NCBI GenBank assembly: GCA_037178975.1
Contig: JASJZH010000004.1
Coordinates: forward strand, 558,001-622,000
DNA from: Oscheius tipulae
Lineage: Eukaryota > Nematoda > Chromadorea > Rhabditida > Rhabditidae
Length of the DNA stretch: 64,000 nucleotides
Direction: 5' to 3'
In this document: positions 23,101-36,408 of the stretch, one piece after another
Numbering within the stretch: the first letter of the stretch is position 1
How the letters are laid out: every line of letters starts with the position of its first letter
The notes under the pieces: model-generated
Seen by the model: the letters and a program-made list of their open reading frames with translations, nothing else
What the model was told of the DNA's origin: nothing
The model's database searches: none
Position numbers and translations under genes: made by a program

Positions 23101-26100
23101 ATGATTCAGAGAGCCCCACCGGGCGGCGCCACTCTGGCTAGTTTACAGTGCGTGTATCTTTTCGTCATCCTCACGAAATGGGAATCCTTTTGGTTTTGCA
23201 TCCTTTCTTCGAAGAACTTAGTACTTTCTTGGTTCTTTTTTATATAGTTTCGTTTTCCAAAATCTTCGATTCTCTGGCGTGGATGGAACAATACAATAGT
23301 GCATAGAGTTGAAAACTTTTCTGTTTCACAGCGTCCTTTACTGTCAGCACCTGGAAGGAGTTCCAATTAAGCGTTCCTCCTAAAAAACCAACGTAATTTT
23401 AAAACCTAAAGCATCATTGGGCTTTCTTCCAATTTTTAGATTTATTTATGTTTCATCCTTATCTTATAATACCCCAAGTTCAAGCTCATTGATTTTTCGT
23501 AATTTTCAAAAAAAAAAAATTCCAATTTGCAACCTTTCTGGGAAACTAATATGTTTCACCATTCTATCAACGTTTTGAGCTTTCCAATACTAGAGCGATA
23601 CAGAACTTGGGAAACATATAAATTTGCAGGGCTTTGATGATTTCGCCCTGCGAATACGAGTAATCAGATTGAATCCACTTCTCATCAGGAATCGAACCTA
23701 TCAACGACTTCGGAAGAATCATGAAAGGTCTGTGAAGCATATTTATCCAAGTTTGGTTTCGGCGAAAAGTCGACTCTCTCTAAGTTGTGCATATTCGGTC
23801 GACGTGTAGATATGTTTCAATCTAGTTTTGAAAACTATTTGACTTCTGGTTTTTTTCTGTTTTACCCAAAGTCAATAACCCTGTCAAGGTTGATACGACT
23901 CTGACGTTTCTTCAAAAAAAAAACTCTTTCAGACACCTCCTCCACATCCGACAACAAGGAAAACGAAAATCAGCAGAGAAATGGCAGCATTCCACCGCCC
24001 TCCCCAGCCCCCACGGAACAGAACAAGAAGCACAGCATTCACAAGCAGGAGAAGGCCATTCTGCACGAGTTCGAAGGCCATGCGAAAGGTACGCTCAGAG
24101 ATAGTCTGACACTTTTATGGGGTCGGTGACGGGTGCGATGGTTGGCCGACAAAGTGGGGACGCTTTTTTTGTCAGGAGGAGGGGGTAGTTTTGTACAGTC
24201 AGGAATGAATAGGAACAGGGGCTCTATTCAGGAGTCGAAGAGTCAATTTTCTTGGAGTAAGACTTTCCATGTTTTAAAGTGCATAAGAGAAAGAGAAGTT
24301 ACCAGGCTGCGTTATGTTGATGCCCCTTCTTTTGACAAAGGTGATTATGAGACTCACGTTGTGAACCGTGTTTTATCGTTTTTCCGGGGCAAGACGACTT
24401 TTTCTGACTTTCCGATATTCTGTAAAGTTGTAGCCCGTGATCTGCTTTACAATTCTGCAGAGCATTGGGAAGTCAGAAAAAGTCGTCTTGATCCTGAAAA
24501 ACGCGAACACGTAAGTCGCAAGGTTTTCTGTCGTTAGCACTGTTTTTTTTCAATGTGTTTCAGTGAATACCGATATATTAAATGAGCGTGGATACCTCAG
24601 TAGTATTTGTTTGTCGAGAGCGAAAATCAGTTTTTGTTGTTTCAGCAAAGCGAAAAAACGCCAAACGTCTTGAAATGTTCATTACATACGAGTCTGCCCG
24701 TCATTTCAAAAATTTTGTGCGCACCTCCTGAACAAAGACAAAAAGATAGATGGACCCAGGTGAATACGAAGCGGAAAAGTGTAAAAGGTAGAGGGTGAGA
24801 GCCCGCCTATTGTGATGTAATGCCAGTGAGCCAGAGTCAGCAAGCAGGAGCTTCCCACCTATTTCCTCTATTTTGATTGCTAATGGTCACTTTACACTAA
24901 TTTTTGGACATTTCCCCCTTCGGCTGAAAAAGTCGAAGAATGAGCCTAAAGATGCCGCTATGTGCATCTCTCACTCTAGACTGCCAGATCGTCCACATTC
25001 AGGGTTTGTTTTCTCTCTCTCTCTCTCTCTCTTTATTTCAAAGATGGGGTAGCGCTGAGCAGCTCTCAACCTGAACGCAACACGGGGTGATTTCTGGACG
25101 AGTTTGATTTTTTTCACAAACATGAAACAATACTGGCTGGTTTTTACTCATCATATTTCAAAGTCGGAATAATCCAAGAAATGCGCTATCTTTGACCATC
25201 TCAAAACTGGAAAAAATGTGTTTCAAAACTAGACTGAGGCCGCAAAGATTAAGAGTATATACTTATGTGGAGTTTGTGGAAAGGACGGAATACATTTTCA
25301 AGAACTCGAACAATTCATGCTTGTTTTGTTTGGGATTCACAGTTGAGATAGGACCGGGAATGTTCAATACTGTGCTCGTTACAAGGGGAAGATATTAGAT
25401 ACTTGAAAAGTTATCAACATTCCTTTATGTTCCATGCTCAATCTAAGAGCAGACGACAGCAAAGCAGCAAACGATGTGCCTGTTCGATGAAAAACTTGTA
25501 CTCTTTGACACTATCTACGTAACTCGATTTTTTCTGGTAAAGTTTCAATGCCGATGTAAAAGTGGAAAAGTTCAAGTACTGGCTCCAATTCTAAAAATAA
25601 GGTTACCCTTTTGGAAATTGCTTGTGTTTAATTCAAGGTTTGCTGAAACTTGTAATGTTTCAACGAGAGTATAAGCAACTATGAAATGAAAGAAAGTAAT
25701 AGCGGGATTCCTCGCAAAACTCTGTTAACGCAATTCCCCTCAGAGTGGCGTTTTGGTTTGGTTTTCTTGATCAAACGGGCGAAAAGAACTTCTGGCTATC
25801 TTAGCACTTTAATAAGAGTAGATCGATTCTTCCGAATTTACAAACCCTTCCAGTTTTTCTATGTTTCATCCTAGGTCTAGTACCGAGGAGTCCTAACGCA
25901 GTGATAGTCGCTCTGATTAAGTTGAAATCTTATATTTTCTTCTCTCAAGTTTCTTATATTCAAGAGAGGCATGTAGACAAGTTCTGACCATCCCAATATT
26001 TTCTACTCCGTGAGTTGAAGGGCAGCTGTTCCCCTGCTCTGGGTAATCTACGCGCTGCTCCAATGTCCAGCCGGTGTAAAATCTTCTACGAGGCTCAATT

Positions 26101-29100
26101 AACTTGGAGCAAAAGGGAAACAAAAACATGAGAGACAGAATTGAAAAAAGTTTTTCAGAAGTCAAGGCTCAGTTGACTGAACAACTCAAGGTTCTTGGAG
26201 AGAGGACAGAGACCCAGGTGGCCGTTCTGCAAGAAATGGAAGATTACTATAAGAGACGGTAAGTCTCTCAGTTTCTGTCTCTGTCTTTTTGTCTTAGAAC
26301 TTTGCAATATTTTTTCAGCGGAGAGCTCGAAGCTGAGCACGCCAAGCAGCTGGACAAATTGGCCAAGAGTATCATGCAAAGGCACAAAGCCGAGAAGAAC
26401 AGGTGAGTCAATTTGCGGTGAAAAGAGGGAGGAGGCTGCTATTGTTTGGTAATGGAGTAGATAGAATAGTTGTTTGTCTAAAGGAGGTGTAAAATATGGC
26501 CGGAGTCGGAAGTTCTGGAAACAAAAGAAAATCGGGTTCAACCATTAATAAGAATCGCGAAACACAAAAACTTCGAGCTATTATTTCAAGAAAACTAGTA
26601 TACTTCTTTCATAATATCATTCATAACGTCATACATTCGTAAGCTTCGTCAATCGAGGCGCTTTACCCGACTAAGTGAAGTTATTGTAACATAAAAACTT
26701 GGACTCCAGATTTTAAGAACATCTTTCTTTTAATCCAGCTATAGTAGTTGGTCGATCTTTGCTTCAAGTATCCAAAAAACCACTTCATTTTCTCTCAAAT
26801 TTCCCACATTATTTTTTGTCAGAGACCCACAGAGACCTTCATCTCGTATTCTCTCTCTGTCCAATTATTTCCGCTCTTCTCACTCTTTATGACAGTGCGC
26901 CGGCTTCCCGCCGGCGGCTTTCAAGGCTGAAAAAGCACCAGCACAGTGGGAGGCCGGTGAGGACTGATTAGCTGGTTTTTGAGAGTGAAATTTGAGGGAT
27001 CTATGGACCGTTCCTCGTACCGAAATTCCCGCAATTTTGCACAAAGGGGCTAATCGCTTACCGGGCCATTAGGCCCACAGACAGCCTCGACTAAACTGTT
27101 TGGGGACAACAATGGGAGCTGTGGGAGAGGACGTTAGCAGCGATTAGTCTGGGGGAGATAACGAAAGTTTTACAGAGGGACCATCTGAAACAGAGATAGT
27201 GAAACAATATTGAAAATAGTTCGATTTCAGAAGAGATGCTTGGACCCAGCACACTGCCTGTACGACATGGCAACAAATGGTCGACGATGCTAAGGAGGAG
27301 GCAGCTCAGAAACAGGTACAGTTTTTTGCCAATATTCTTTCTTTGATTAATTTTCCCGTTGAAATCAAAGTTTTTCCATAGCCCTGATATTTATAGTACC
27401 GTTGAAACAAAAGTTGTAGGAGCTATGAAGGAGACTTTTTTCAAAAGGAAAGTTACTGCACCGAAAAGATTAAAAACAGTTATATGTTACAAGTTCAGTA
27501 TAAAGTGATGCACTTTTATAAAATTTTGTTATTGCTTGGTCGACGGTGAAGAAATATTTGGGCTTTACTCGGGGGCCTGCTAGCAGGAGACCGGATATTC
27601 ATTCCATCACTGAAACCAGGAAAATTTTAAAACTTCCAGACTCTGGCCGACCTGTACCAGAAAGTCTTCACTGCCAGTATCAGTTCGAGATGTGACGACT
27701 TGGTCCGGCTTTCGAAAAGATGCCGGGAAGTTGGAGTTGGAGTACACAGTGAGATCAACAGAGTCTTGACGGAACTTCACACGGCTATGAAGACATACCA
27801 GGTTGGGTTTTATCTTTCCTGTCTCTATCTGTTGTCGTGTTTCGAGGGCATCTCATTAGCAGCTAACAATGCGAGTCCCGAATGTACAAGTAAATTTAAA
27901 AAAATTTGTTTTATGGTAGTGGTATATGCTCTCCCGAACAAAAACAAGTAGTTAGACCAGGACCTTTGATGAAAAATTTTCAATTTGTTAAATAAGAAGA
28001 GTGACAAAAGTAACTTTTTATGTTTCACGCCTACTTTATAAACTTGCCAGGCCGACAAAGTTTATTCATGACGGAGTCTGAATTTGAAGAACAATAGCAA
28101 TGCTATCTTCCTCTTACTAAAGCGTAACGGTGTCTGTCTGTGAGTCACAGGAGCGCAGACATCCACCATAGCCCCAGTTTGCGCGCTGGACTATGATTCG
28201 TAGAAACTTGGGTTCAGCCCCTTCGATGTTTTTTGAGTTTCCGAAAGGGCGGCATAGCCATATGGTAGGGACGATTTTTCGCAGAAGGTGTTTCCGTAGT
28301 ATTGTGTTTTTAAAAAAAATGAGTTTTAGTCACATTGCATAGAGACACAAAAAGCAAAACAATTTAAGTTACAGCATGTTTTTTCAGCTCTGTCACTCCG
28401 AATTGAACGGTGTCGAGAAGAAGTATCGTGTAGCCGACGATGATAAACGTCGCTACGAGGAGGCCAATCCCGGAAAGTTTGAGACTGCAAGGAAGTACAA
28501 GAATATCTGCAAGTATCGCAGTAGGGTAGGGTATATTTCAACTTTCCCGCCAAAATGCTACCGTTTTAGAGGGGAGAAAAGTACGAGCTGGTTCGATGGA
28601 AGTGTACCAAGGCAAGAAACGAGTATTTGATGTGCGTGACGGCTGCCAATACTGCCCTACACCGATTTTTCGCCGTGGATTTGAGCTATCTGATTGATTG
28701 CATGGATCTCGGGATGGATTCTTGGATGAAGGCATTACTGGGTGAGCCACAGAGAGACTTTTCATTAGTCTGAAAGAGGTGAAAGAGCAAAGTCTGACGA
28801 AAACTTCCTGTATTTGTACAAACTCTGAAATAAATTTATTTTCATCTTTACTTCAGAACAAGAAATCGAGGCCCGCAAGCGCATAACCACGCGGGAGATG
28901 AACTCCCTGGCCGAGTTGGGAACTCTCCGTTCCAGTTTCGATTCCAAGGCTGACAAACAGCGATTTTTCGAGGCTCATCACGCCATCTTTATGCTCCCGA
29001 AGCAGTTCGAGTTCAGGTTTGTCCTAGTTCTAACAGTCCAAATACCAAACTTTATTTCAGACCCCAACTCGGAGACTCGATCGCCACTGTCTCTGCCGAA

Positions 29101-32100
29101 AAATCTCTGGGAATTGAGCTTGGAATCAGACAGAAACAGATCGAAGTACGTCTCGATGGCTTGAGATTCGAGAGTGACGAGGTCTGGAAGAGTCTCGAGG
29201 CTTCCGAGAGACAGCTTCATCAGCTCTACACGGAGCCCCAGGAGGATATGGGGAAGTGGAGAAGCGACGTCCTGGTTACGTATCAGTACTACTTGAAGGT
29301 AGGAATTAGTTTTATTTGTGGCCGGATCTCTAAACAAGTAAATAGTAGTAGTTGTGGGACCTTATAACCTAAGTGTGAAACATTGATGGTCTTGAAAAGT
29401 TTAGAGGAAAAGATTTGGTTTTCAGAAGTTCGAGTACTTCCTCCTGAACGGCAATCTGATTGAGAGACTTGCTGCCCGCTCTCGGTCCATCACTGAAGCA
29501 GTGGCCAGAGAGAATGGCCAGCAGCACCGGGACTCGATAATTTCCTGCGAGGACAGGACTAGAAGGAAGGCCAAGAGAATCGGACAGGCTCCCGACTTGA
29601 GCAAGCCGAGACCGAAGCTCTTCGGTGGGTTTTTGGTGATTGTCTAGCTTATCAAAGGCCCCATGGATCAAATTTCAGTTTAGTAGAATGGGCGAAACGC
29701 AAAATTTTCTTAGTAACAAAAATACAAAACTTCCAAGAAAATAGAGAGAATGGACAACATTCTTAGTCAAAATCTCTAGCATTAGTATTTTTCATGAAAC
29801 ATCATAATTTTCCTTGGGGATATAAGCTGAAAACATTAAAAGTAATAGTTGATGTTAGATTAGATTAGAATATTCATTTGTCCAGATGGATCAAACATTG
29901 GTTATATACAATATGGTGGGGAAAAAATTGGGGAGTAGCAGAGGGTTTCAGGAATTTTCTTACAGGAATAATATAGTTTGAAACACTCGAGGCTGTGCCC
30001 ACATACCGGGACGTCTAGTAGAAACTCTGCTGTGAGAGCTAGGCTCCAATCACACCTAACTGGGTCGCAGAGAATCTACCCTCCTGCCGTAGTAGGTGCG
30101 CTATGAATTTATCGACATACGTGATACTGGTCTTCTTCCAGAACAGAGGTAGAGGTCGTAAACCATTTACCCTTCAGAGCTGCGCTCCACCCTTTCTACG
30201 TGGGACAGGGACTATATATTAACCAAGAACTTCCTGTAAACCATGCTAAGGTGGGGGGTTTGAGAAGGGGAGGTATCACAGAAAGGTCTTCTTAATCCCT
30301 GATAGTCCTTGATAAAACGTCTGAATGGAGAATTGCGTACTGGACTAAGCCAGCACGCCCTGAAACTATCCTCAAAGAAATATCATTCTCTTCTACAAGC
30401 CGTGATATTCTGTAAGTACAGGAATATTTGTATTTTGAAGTGGACCTAACTGAGACCCTTTTAGGTAACAGTTTGAACTGTGATGTACGTCCATTTGTAG
30501 GACATAAGATGAACAGATCAGATAATAGAGTATGACTTACACCTAAAAGTATTTTTCGAGCAAAAAGGAGGTCATTGACTAGTCTTCTAGTCTGAAGAGG
30601 GCAAAGTTTAAAGCTACATAGGCGAGAATCATAACTTGGCATATCTCTATATGACGCACCATGATGGTTTTTCAGCCAAAGAATTCGTGAAAAATCTCTT
30701 TGAACTTTTTCTATTGCGTTTACATCTTTTTTCAGATGAGGGCACTAAATTAAAGAACCAAATTCTAATCTTGATCTAACATAAGTAACAAAGAGCTTAG
30801 TTAGCAACTTTGGATCATTGGTTAGAAATATTCTGAAGATTCTAAACATAGTTATATTTGCAGATTTAACCATATGAACATACTGGGGTCTGAATGATAA
30901 CGAACTGTCATAACGTATTCCTAAATCGCGTACAGAATCTCTACTCTGGATGAGAAAACCATTTACATGATACAGATGCTTGAGGTTTTTAGAACCCAGA
31001 TGCAAAACGAAAGTCTTGTTTTCAGCAATTTTCAGTTTTACCTTACTAAAGAACAAAACTATGCTATCTATGGACCTCTGAAGTAAGGAGCTATACTCCA
31101 AACTACTTTTTTCATCGTATGACATATAAAGTTTAACATCATCCGCAAATTGAGTAATCTTTACCTCACGTGGTAGGTTTGAGAATCGTATGATGTTTGC
31201 TACATAGAGATTGAATAGAATAGGATCAATAACACTCCTTTGAGGAACACCGGATTTTATAGAAAGCCAATCACTAAAGGAAGTGTTAAACTTAACACAA
31301 AACAAGCGATCAGTCAAGAAGGATTTTAGCCAACTGAATAAATTTCCTCTGATTCCATAGGTTTTCAATAATTCAAGGAGAATAGTGTGGTTTACTGTGT
31401 CAAAAGCCTTCATAACATCAAAGTACACCACATCTACTGACTTTTTAGAACTCAGTTCATACTGCCAATCGGGAATATCAGCGCACAACGCATTGTCAAT
31501 GCCACTCTTGGCCCTAAACCCAAACTGTTGCATAGGAATGATATTATTAGCTCTGACCCATTTGTCAATGTGTCTTTTAACTATTTTTTCCATTAACTTA
31601 CAGGACGTAGACGTTATAGATTTTTGTCTAAAGTCATTTACGTGATTGGCTGAACTGGTTTTAGGAATAGCTGTAACTATTGCTTTTTTCCAAATCAAGG
31701 GTACTTGACCTAGAAACCATGTTCTTTTGGACTTGAAAATGTTCACATGAAATTTCCTGGTTTCAACGCAAGTATAAAATTAGGCATACCTTTCTTTTAA
31801 ATAAAATCGTTGTTTCGCCGCAATTTCTAAAGAGCATCTCAAATATAAAGATACGCTGTTGGGTCATTATGCTATTTTTCGAAATGTTTCACCGCAACCT
31901 CAAAGCCGAGGCAACAATTGAGCAGTGTTCTTATATCTTTTGATCGAGGATATAATCAAATCACGAAGCTCGAAGCCTCAAAAATTGAATGAACGAAGTT
32001 ATTTCTTAATGTACTCGTACTGTCTATTGTAATGATCGATACTGCCTCTAGTAGCAAAAAGTAGAATTTGTGTTTCAGCAAAACTATAAATAGCGAAACC

Positions 32101-35100
32101 TGACTGTTCACAATAGAAATACGACTCTACTGGCTGAAACGCACCATATTCCAGGCGGCAGTCTCGACGAATACGTCGAAATCTCCCATGAGCCAATCCC
32201 ACTGGTCGTTACTTCCGCCATCGGCTATCTCTCTCGGTTCAGTCTTCGGAACCAGGGTCTGTTCCGTGTCAGTGGCTCCCAGTCCGAGATCAATCGCTTT
32301 AAGGATGCCTACGAGAAAGGTGATTAGGCGTGAAAAGCACAGAGACAGAGACAGAAGTATGACTCTGAAGCGTTGAACTCAAATTTTCAGGAGAAGACGC
32401 CTTCTCTGAACTCATTGATGGAAGTGAGACAAATTCTGTGGCTGGAGCCCTGAAGCTGTACCTTCGCGAGCTTCGGGAGCCGCTCTTCCCCATTTTCCTG
32501 TTCGATCAGTTCGTGGACTGTGCCAAGGCCGAGGCACCCGGAGAGTTCATCAGAAGGGTACGTTATGATTTATTTTTAAGTTTATTCTGGCAGAGCAGTG
32601 ATTCGGCTACATCCAAGGCATAAAGAAGGAAAGCTGAAACATTATATACAATAAAACCAGAAAAAAATTCAGTAAAATGTTTCAAACGGAGTACTAAACT
32701 ATAACTGATTTGGAAACTGTAATGTTTGCCATGCTCATAGTAGAAAAAAGGTGTAAACCATTCCACGCAGTAGAATATCGCAGAGTTCAACAAAAGCATG
32801 GGGTTTTTGGTTGTTTATGCTCGGTCGCCTGAAATAACTGATCCCATTGTATCAAAGGGGTAAAGTACAGCTGAAACATTGAACATTGCGAAAATAAAAA
32901 CTTTACGCTAACTTTTCAGGCCAACGAGCTCATCTACAAGCTCCCCATCTCTCATATTCTTCTGCTCCGTTTCCTGTTCGGCTTCCTCTCCCATCTTTGC
33001 GAATTTGCCGATGAGAACATGATGGAGCCGCACAACTTGGCCATCTGCTTCGGACCGACCCTGCTGCCGATTCCTGAGGGGAAAGATCAAGTAGGACTCT
33101 TTTTTTCTAGGGGAAATAGCCTCCGCGTGACTCCTGCGACTTTCAGACACGCCTATTAGGAATCGGTTGAAACAAAAAACTGTCAAAGTTTTCCATTGAA
33201 CCACCTCTTGATGTTTCAGGGTTTCAGCGTTTTTTGTAGTCCGAATAGGGTTACAAGAAATTTTCGGCTTTTATAGATTTGTTAAAACTTAAAACAATCA
33301 GATTCTTCCAGGTCGTGTATCATAACTACGTAAACGAGCTGGTTCGAAACCTCATCATCCACTCTGCTGAAGTCTTTCCAGCCGAGCTGGACGGCCCGAT
33401 CTATGACAAATTCGCCATCGATACGGAGCCAGAACACATCGGCTACATGGACGATGGGTGAGTTTTTTTTTGGAACTGAATATGTTAAACTGGTAAACAA
33501 GTATTATGATGAGTATATATATCATTCTTATTCTTAGATCTCATCTTTGAAACATACATACTTCAAAAACCAAATATTTCTAGTTTTCGATGGCATGCTA
33601 GGGGTTTGGCCGTCGTCAAGCGGTCGCACCTAGACTTCTAACTTCCGTATCTTTCAGTGACGTACTCTCCGACGACGAAGAAGCTCCAGGAACTAGGAAT
33701 GGTACTGTGGGAACAAGTTCCGGAGATCAGATGCTTGACAGTACTTACGATATGTCAGTCAGCACTGAAAATGAGGGACCGGTCATTCCGAGAGAGACCA
33801 CTCACTCGACGATTCAACAACCAATGAGTCCGAGGATGGAGAGTCAGCCGAGTATCTCGAGCAGGTGGGTTTGTTTGTTCTTTTTAAGAGAAAGTTCTGT
33901 AAATTTGTCGATCTTTTATGGAAACTCTGAAACCACAATTATCTGCAGATCCTCGAATCGGTCAGCCATAGACGAGTATCTGCGCAGGATGTCCGAAGAG
34001 ACTTCTCCGATCCTGAAGACGGATATGCCCCATCGGATTGCCAATGAACTGAATGCAAAGTTTGCTGCCAGGGAGAGCAGAGACTTCGAGAAACAGCAGC
34101 AGCCTACTATTTCTCCGCCGAGGTTGGTATCCTCTCCAAACTAGGAAAACACTAATTTTAGACCGATCTGGGAACAAGATCGTCCAGCCTCTCACACTTC
34201 CATACTCTCCCAAACCTCTAATGCTTCATCCTCTCGGATTCGTATTCCTGTGGTGACTTCTCTTCGGGACCAGCTGCACCATGTCCGGAGAGAGTTCAAT
34301 AGTCGGGACGATGGAAAAGTCTATCCAATGTGAGTGATAAGGACAGAGCGGCAGAGAGACGGACAGACAGACAAAGAGACAGAAGCAGTATGTTTTTAGT
34401 AGTGACACCCTTCCATCCTCAAAACGACTGTCTCTTCACGAAGGAGGAGTTCTGGATGCCAGAGGTACTCTCCCTCGGTATGTTTCAAAGTCACATTCCA
34501 CCAAAGCCCTGTTTCAGAGAGCAATCCGAGACCCGTAGTCAGATCTGTGACTATACTAGTCGCCTAGCCACAACAACGGCTGGAAGTCTGAGAGACGAAC
34601 TAAATTCGATGTTCAATGAGCACTTGAGTCATCAGCAGTCAAGGTAAGCCTAAGTTCTTATTACCAGCGGTGGTTTCTGCTGAGTAATAGATGTCTCAGA
34701 TTTCTGGTGGTTATAAAGGAGACATAAAGCAAAGTGTAAAATAGATCTATATTCAATGCTACATCTCATCAAAGGTTGATACAACTATCTAAAAAAATAT
34801 GTACAACAACAAAGACAAGCGAAAACGAGTTCCAAGCTTACTCATTATGAGTAGTCAAGTTTGAATTAGGAAACTTTATGTTTCAACATTAATATAAAAA
34901 ATGTGCTCTAAAAACGAGTGTTAGCTTCGCAAATCTTCAGATTATAGAAACACATTAAATCCCAGAGAGGAAGAGAGAGAGACAGAGACAATGCTTTCTT
35001 TATCTATCACTAAAATCCTCACTTTCAGCCTCAGCGATGCTCCGGACGTGGTCATGTCTGCTCGCCGCTTTGCCTCGGAGGCTCACACCCGTTCCATCTC

Positions 35101-35152
35101 GCCGCAGCTGGACGAGCTTGCAGCCATGCTCAAGGCCACCAGCGTCGAGTAA
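23101..35152 (+). CDS. srgp-1: SLIT-ROBO Rho GTPase-activating protein homologue (F-BAR + RhoGAP)
   Basis: Twenty-one exons join in frame to about 1,019 residues: 23101-23140 (least certain), 23933-24088, 26159-26258, 26319-26402, 27231-27315, 27640-27801, 28388-28525, 28570-28741, 28857-29016, 29061-29298, 29426-29624, 32155-32319, 32391-32557, 32920-33090, 33312-33457, 33658-33864, 33949-34122, 34162-34329, 34400-34477, 34518-34643, 35029-35152. The F-BAR part shows QLTEQLKVLGERTETQV, LQEMEDYYKRR and ARNEYLMCVTAANTALH, as in srGAPs. RhoGAP starts near residue 512, with the arginine finger in GLFRVSGS (about R549), then LYLRELREPLFP and HNLAICFGPTLL. The tail is Ser/Pro-rich with no SH3 domain, as in nematode srGAPs. 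Expected role: membrane bending and inactivation of Rho-family GTPases at cell junctions. The 2.5-kb intron 29625-32154 holds an antisense retrotransposon. Confidence 0.92.
24377..24503. repeat. Foldback element with ~55-bp arms
   Basis: The left arm 24377-24433 and right arm 24445-24503 are inverted copies sharing AAGACGACTTTTTCTGACTT and a TGTAAAGTTGTAG-like inner end, around an 11-nt loop. It lies in srGAP intron 2. The arm matches single arms or shorter foldbacks at 10384-10463 and 53845-53905, so it is a member of a dispersed MITE-like family. Confidence 0.65.
28110..28260 (-). repeat. Dispersed repeat family R1, inverted copy
   Basis: The reverse complement aligns with 35501-35650, sharing TTTCTACGAATCATAG (TTGCTACGATTCATAG there), the GGGGCTGAACCCA stretch and a CTTTAGTAAGAG end. 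Its end with ACACCGTTACGCTTTAGTA also matches 1002-1020. It lies in an srGAP intron. Probably a nonautonomous transposon, but no terminal repeats are clear. Confidence 0.5.
29863..31790 (-). mobile_element. 5'-truncated non-LTR retrotransposon with decayed reverse transcriptase
   Basis: Lies antisense inside the srGAP intron 29625-32154. An open frame from about 31790 down to 30748 encodes a LINE-type reverse transcriptase: DVMKAFDTVNH (domain A), SGVPQRSVIDPILFNL (domain B) and TQFADDVKLY (domain C, catalytic FADD at about 31138-31149). One TAG at 30745-30747 interrupts it. The same frame then continues to 30292 with the usual C-terminal segment (LCPLQTRRLVNDLLFARKI). Domain B normally reads GVPQGSVLGP, so both glycines are replaced here. 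The N-terminal endonuclease is absent. The 3' end probably lies at the short TTAGAT/CTAAT repeat at 29863-29880, as CR1/L2-like elements often end in such repeats. The copy is dead. Confidence 0.85.
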
Positions 35153-36408
35153 CTTCCCCCTTAATTACTAACCCATTTTTGGTGCTGCTCCCCTTTTTTC
35201 TTTCATATAAAACAAACACAACAAAACCGTCCTTGCCATGTCTACCCTCTGTACAAAAACTGTACACACAACTATCTTTTGTGAAGACGCGGGTCCTTCC
35301 CCATTTTCTAGAAAACAAATATGACAGTTTCTTGAAACGTTTCTCTGTCCCCTTCTGTGCTCAAATTGTTCTTGTTCTTTTCCGAAGACCCCCTCCATTC
35401 TTCCAGATTTGTTCTACTGCTGTCCTTATTGTGTATGATTACTTCTTCATCGAACATATTGTGCGAAAATATCAGAAGTATAAGTATGGACCAGACATCT
35501 ATGACGGCTTAGCCGTCCTTTCAGAAACCCGAAAAACGTCGTCGGGGACTGAACCCATGTTGCTACGATTCATAGCCCTGAATGCGGAGCTATAGCTGCG
35601 TCCTTGCTACTCGGTCACACAAACACACAGATACAAGACTTAGTAAGAGACAGAGAGAGAAATCACAGAGACATTTTATGCATTGGCGACTCGGCAAATC
35701 GGAAAGTTGTCTAAAGCAAATCTATATGAAACGAATGAAACATATGTGAAATATTTTGAGAAGTGAAGAGATAGAGACAATGGCAAAATTGGAAACTGTT
35801 CTAGGACCTTTTTATCAGTAGCAAGACATGTTGCTCTTACTTGGTACCCTTCTAGCTTTTATCTAGCCTGTTTATTACGCGACCAGCAATATCGATTATA
35901 ATCATGAGCTCTCCTGTAAGAGGACACTCCCCCAGACTATTGGAAGAGGCTAAAGATGCTCCATCCTCAGTAGAACTGAGAAAGGCATGGGAAGTACAGA
36001 TCTAGTATGCTGGGAACAACTCGACCTATTTATGTGTCTCTGTCACTTTCATTCTTTGATACATTATGGACAGGAGGGACTCATCAAAAACAGCTTTAGC
36101 TTCTTTCCTTTGAAGCCTCAATTACTATTCCTGGCCAGCCTTCATTAGATGGCTGGCCAAGAATTAATATCTCCTCAGCGTCGAATGTGGAACCATCCTA
36201 GGAGCATACTCCTTCCCTATTCTGCTCACGATGTACATGTTTTAAGCATTGCAACACTGGCACTGATTTCCTACTTGAGAACAGAGCTTTTGAAACCGTT
36301 TACGAAAATGCTGAGAGTGCACAACTCCGTCATGACTGTTGAGCACAGTACACAGAAGCAACAATTCCAAGTTTTGTTCGCATTCTTGAATATGTGGCCT
36401 CGCAATCC
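35153..36408. other. Intergenic between srGAP and the lectin gene
   Basis: No convincing gene. It carries an R1 repeat copy at 35501-35650 and an AGAGACAGAG tract at about 35644-35665. A 107-codon plus-strand frame at 36149-36472 overlaps the 3' end of the lectin gene on the other strand and has no recognisable domain. Confidence 0.45.
35501..35650 (+). repeat. Dispersed repeat family R1, direct copy
   Basis: Begins with the hairpin GACGGCTTAGCCGTC and ends ACTTAGTAAGAGACAGAG. It matches the reverse complement of 28110-28260 over most of its length. It lies 0.35 kb after the srGAP stop codon. Confidence 0.5.
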
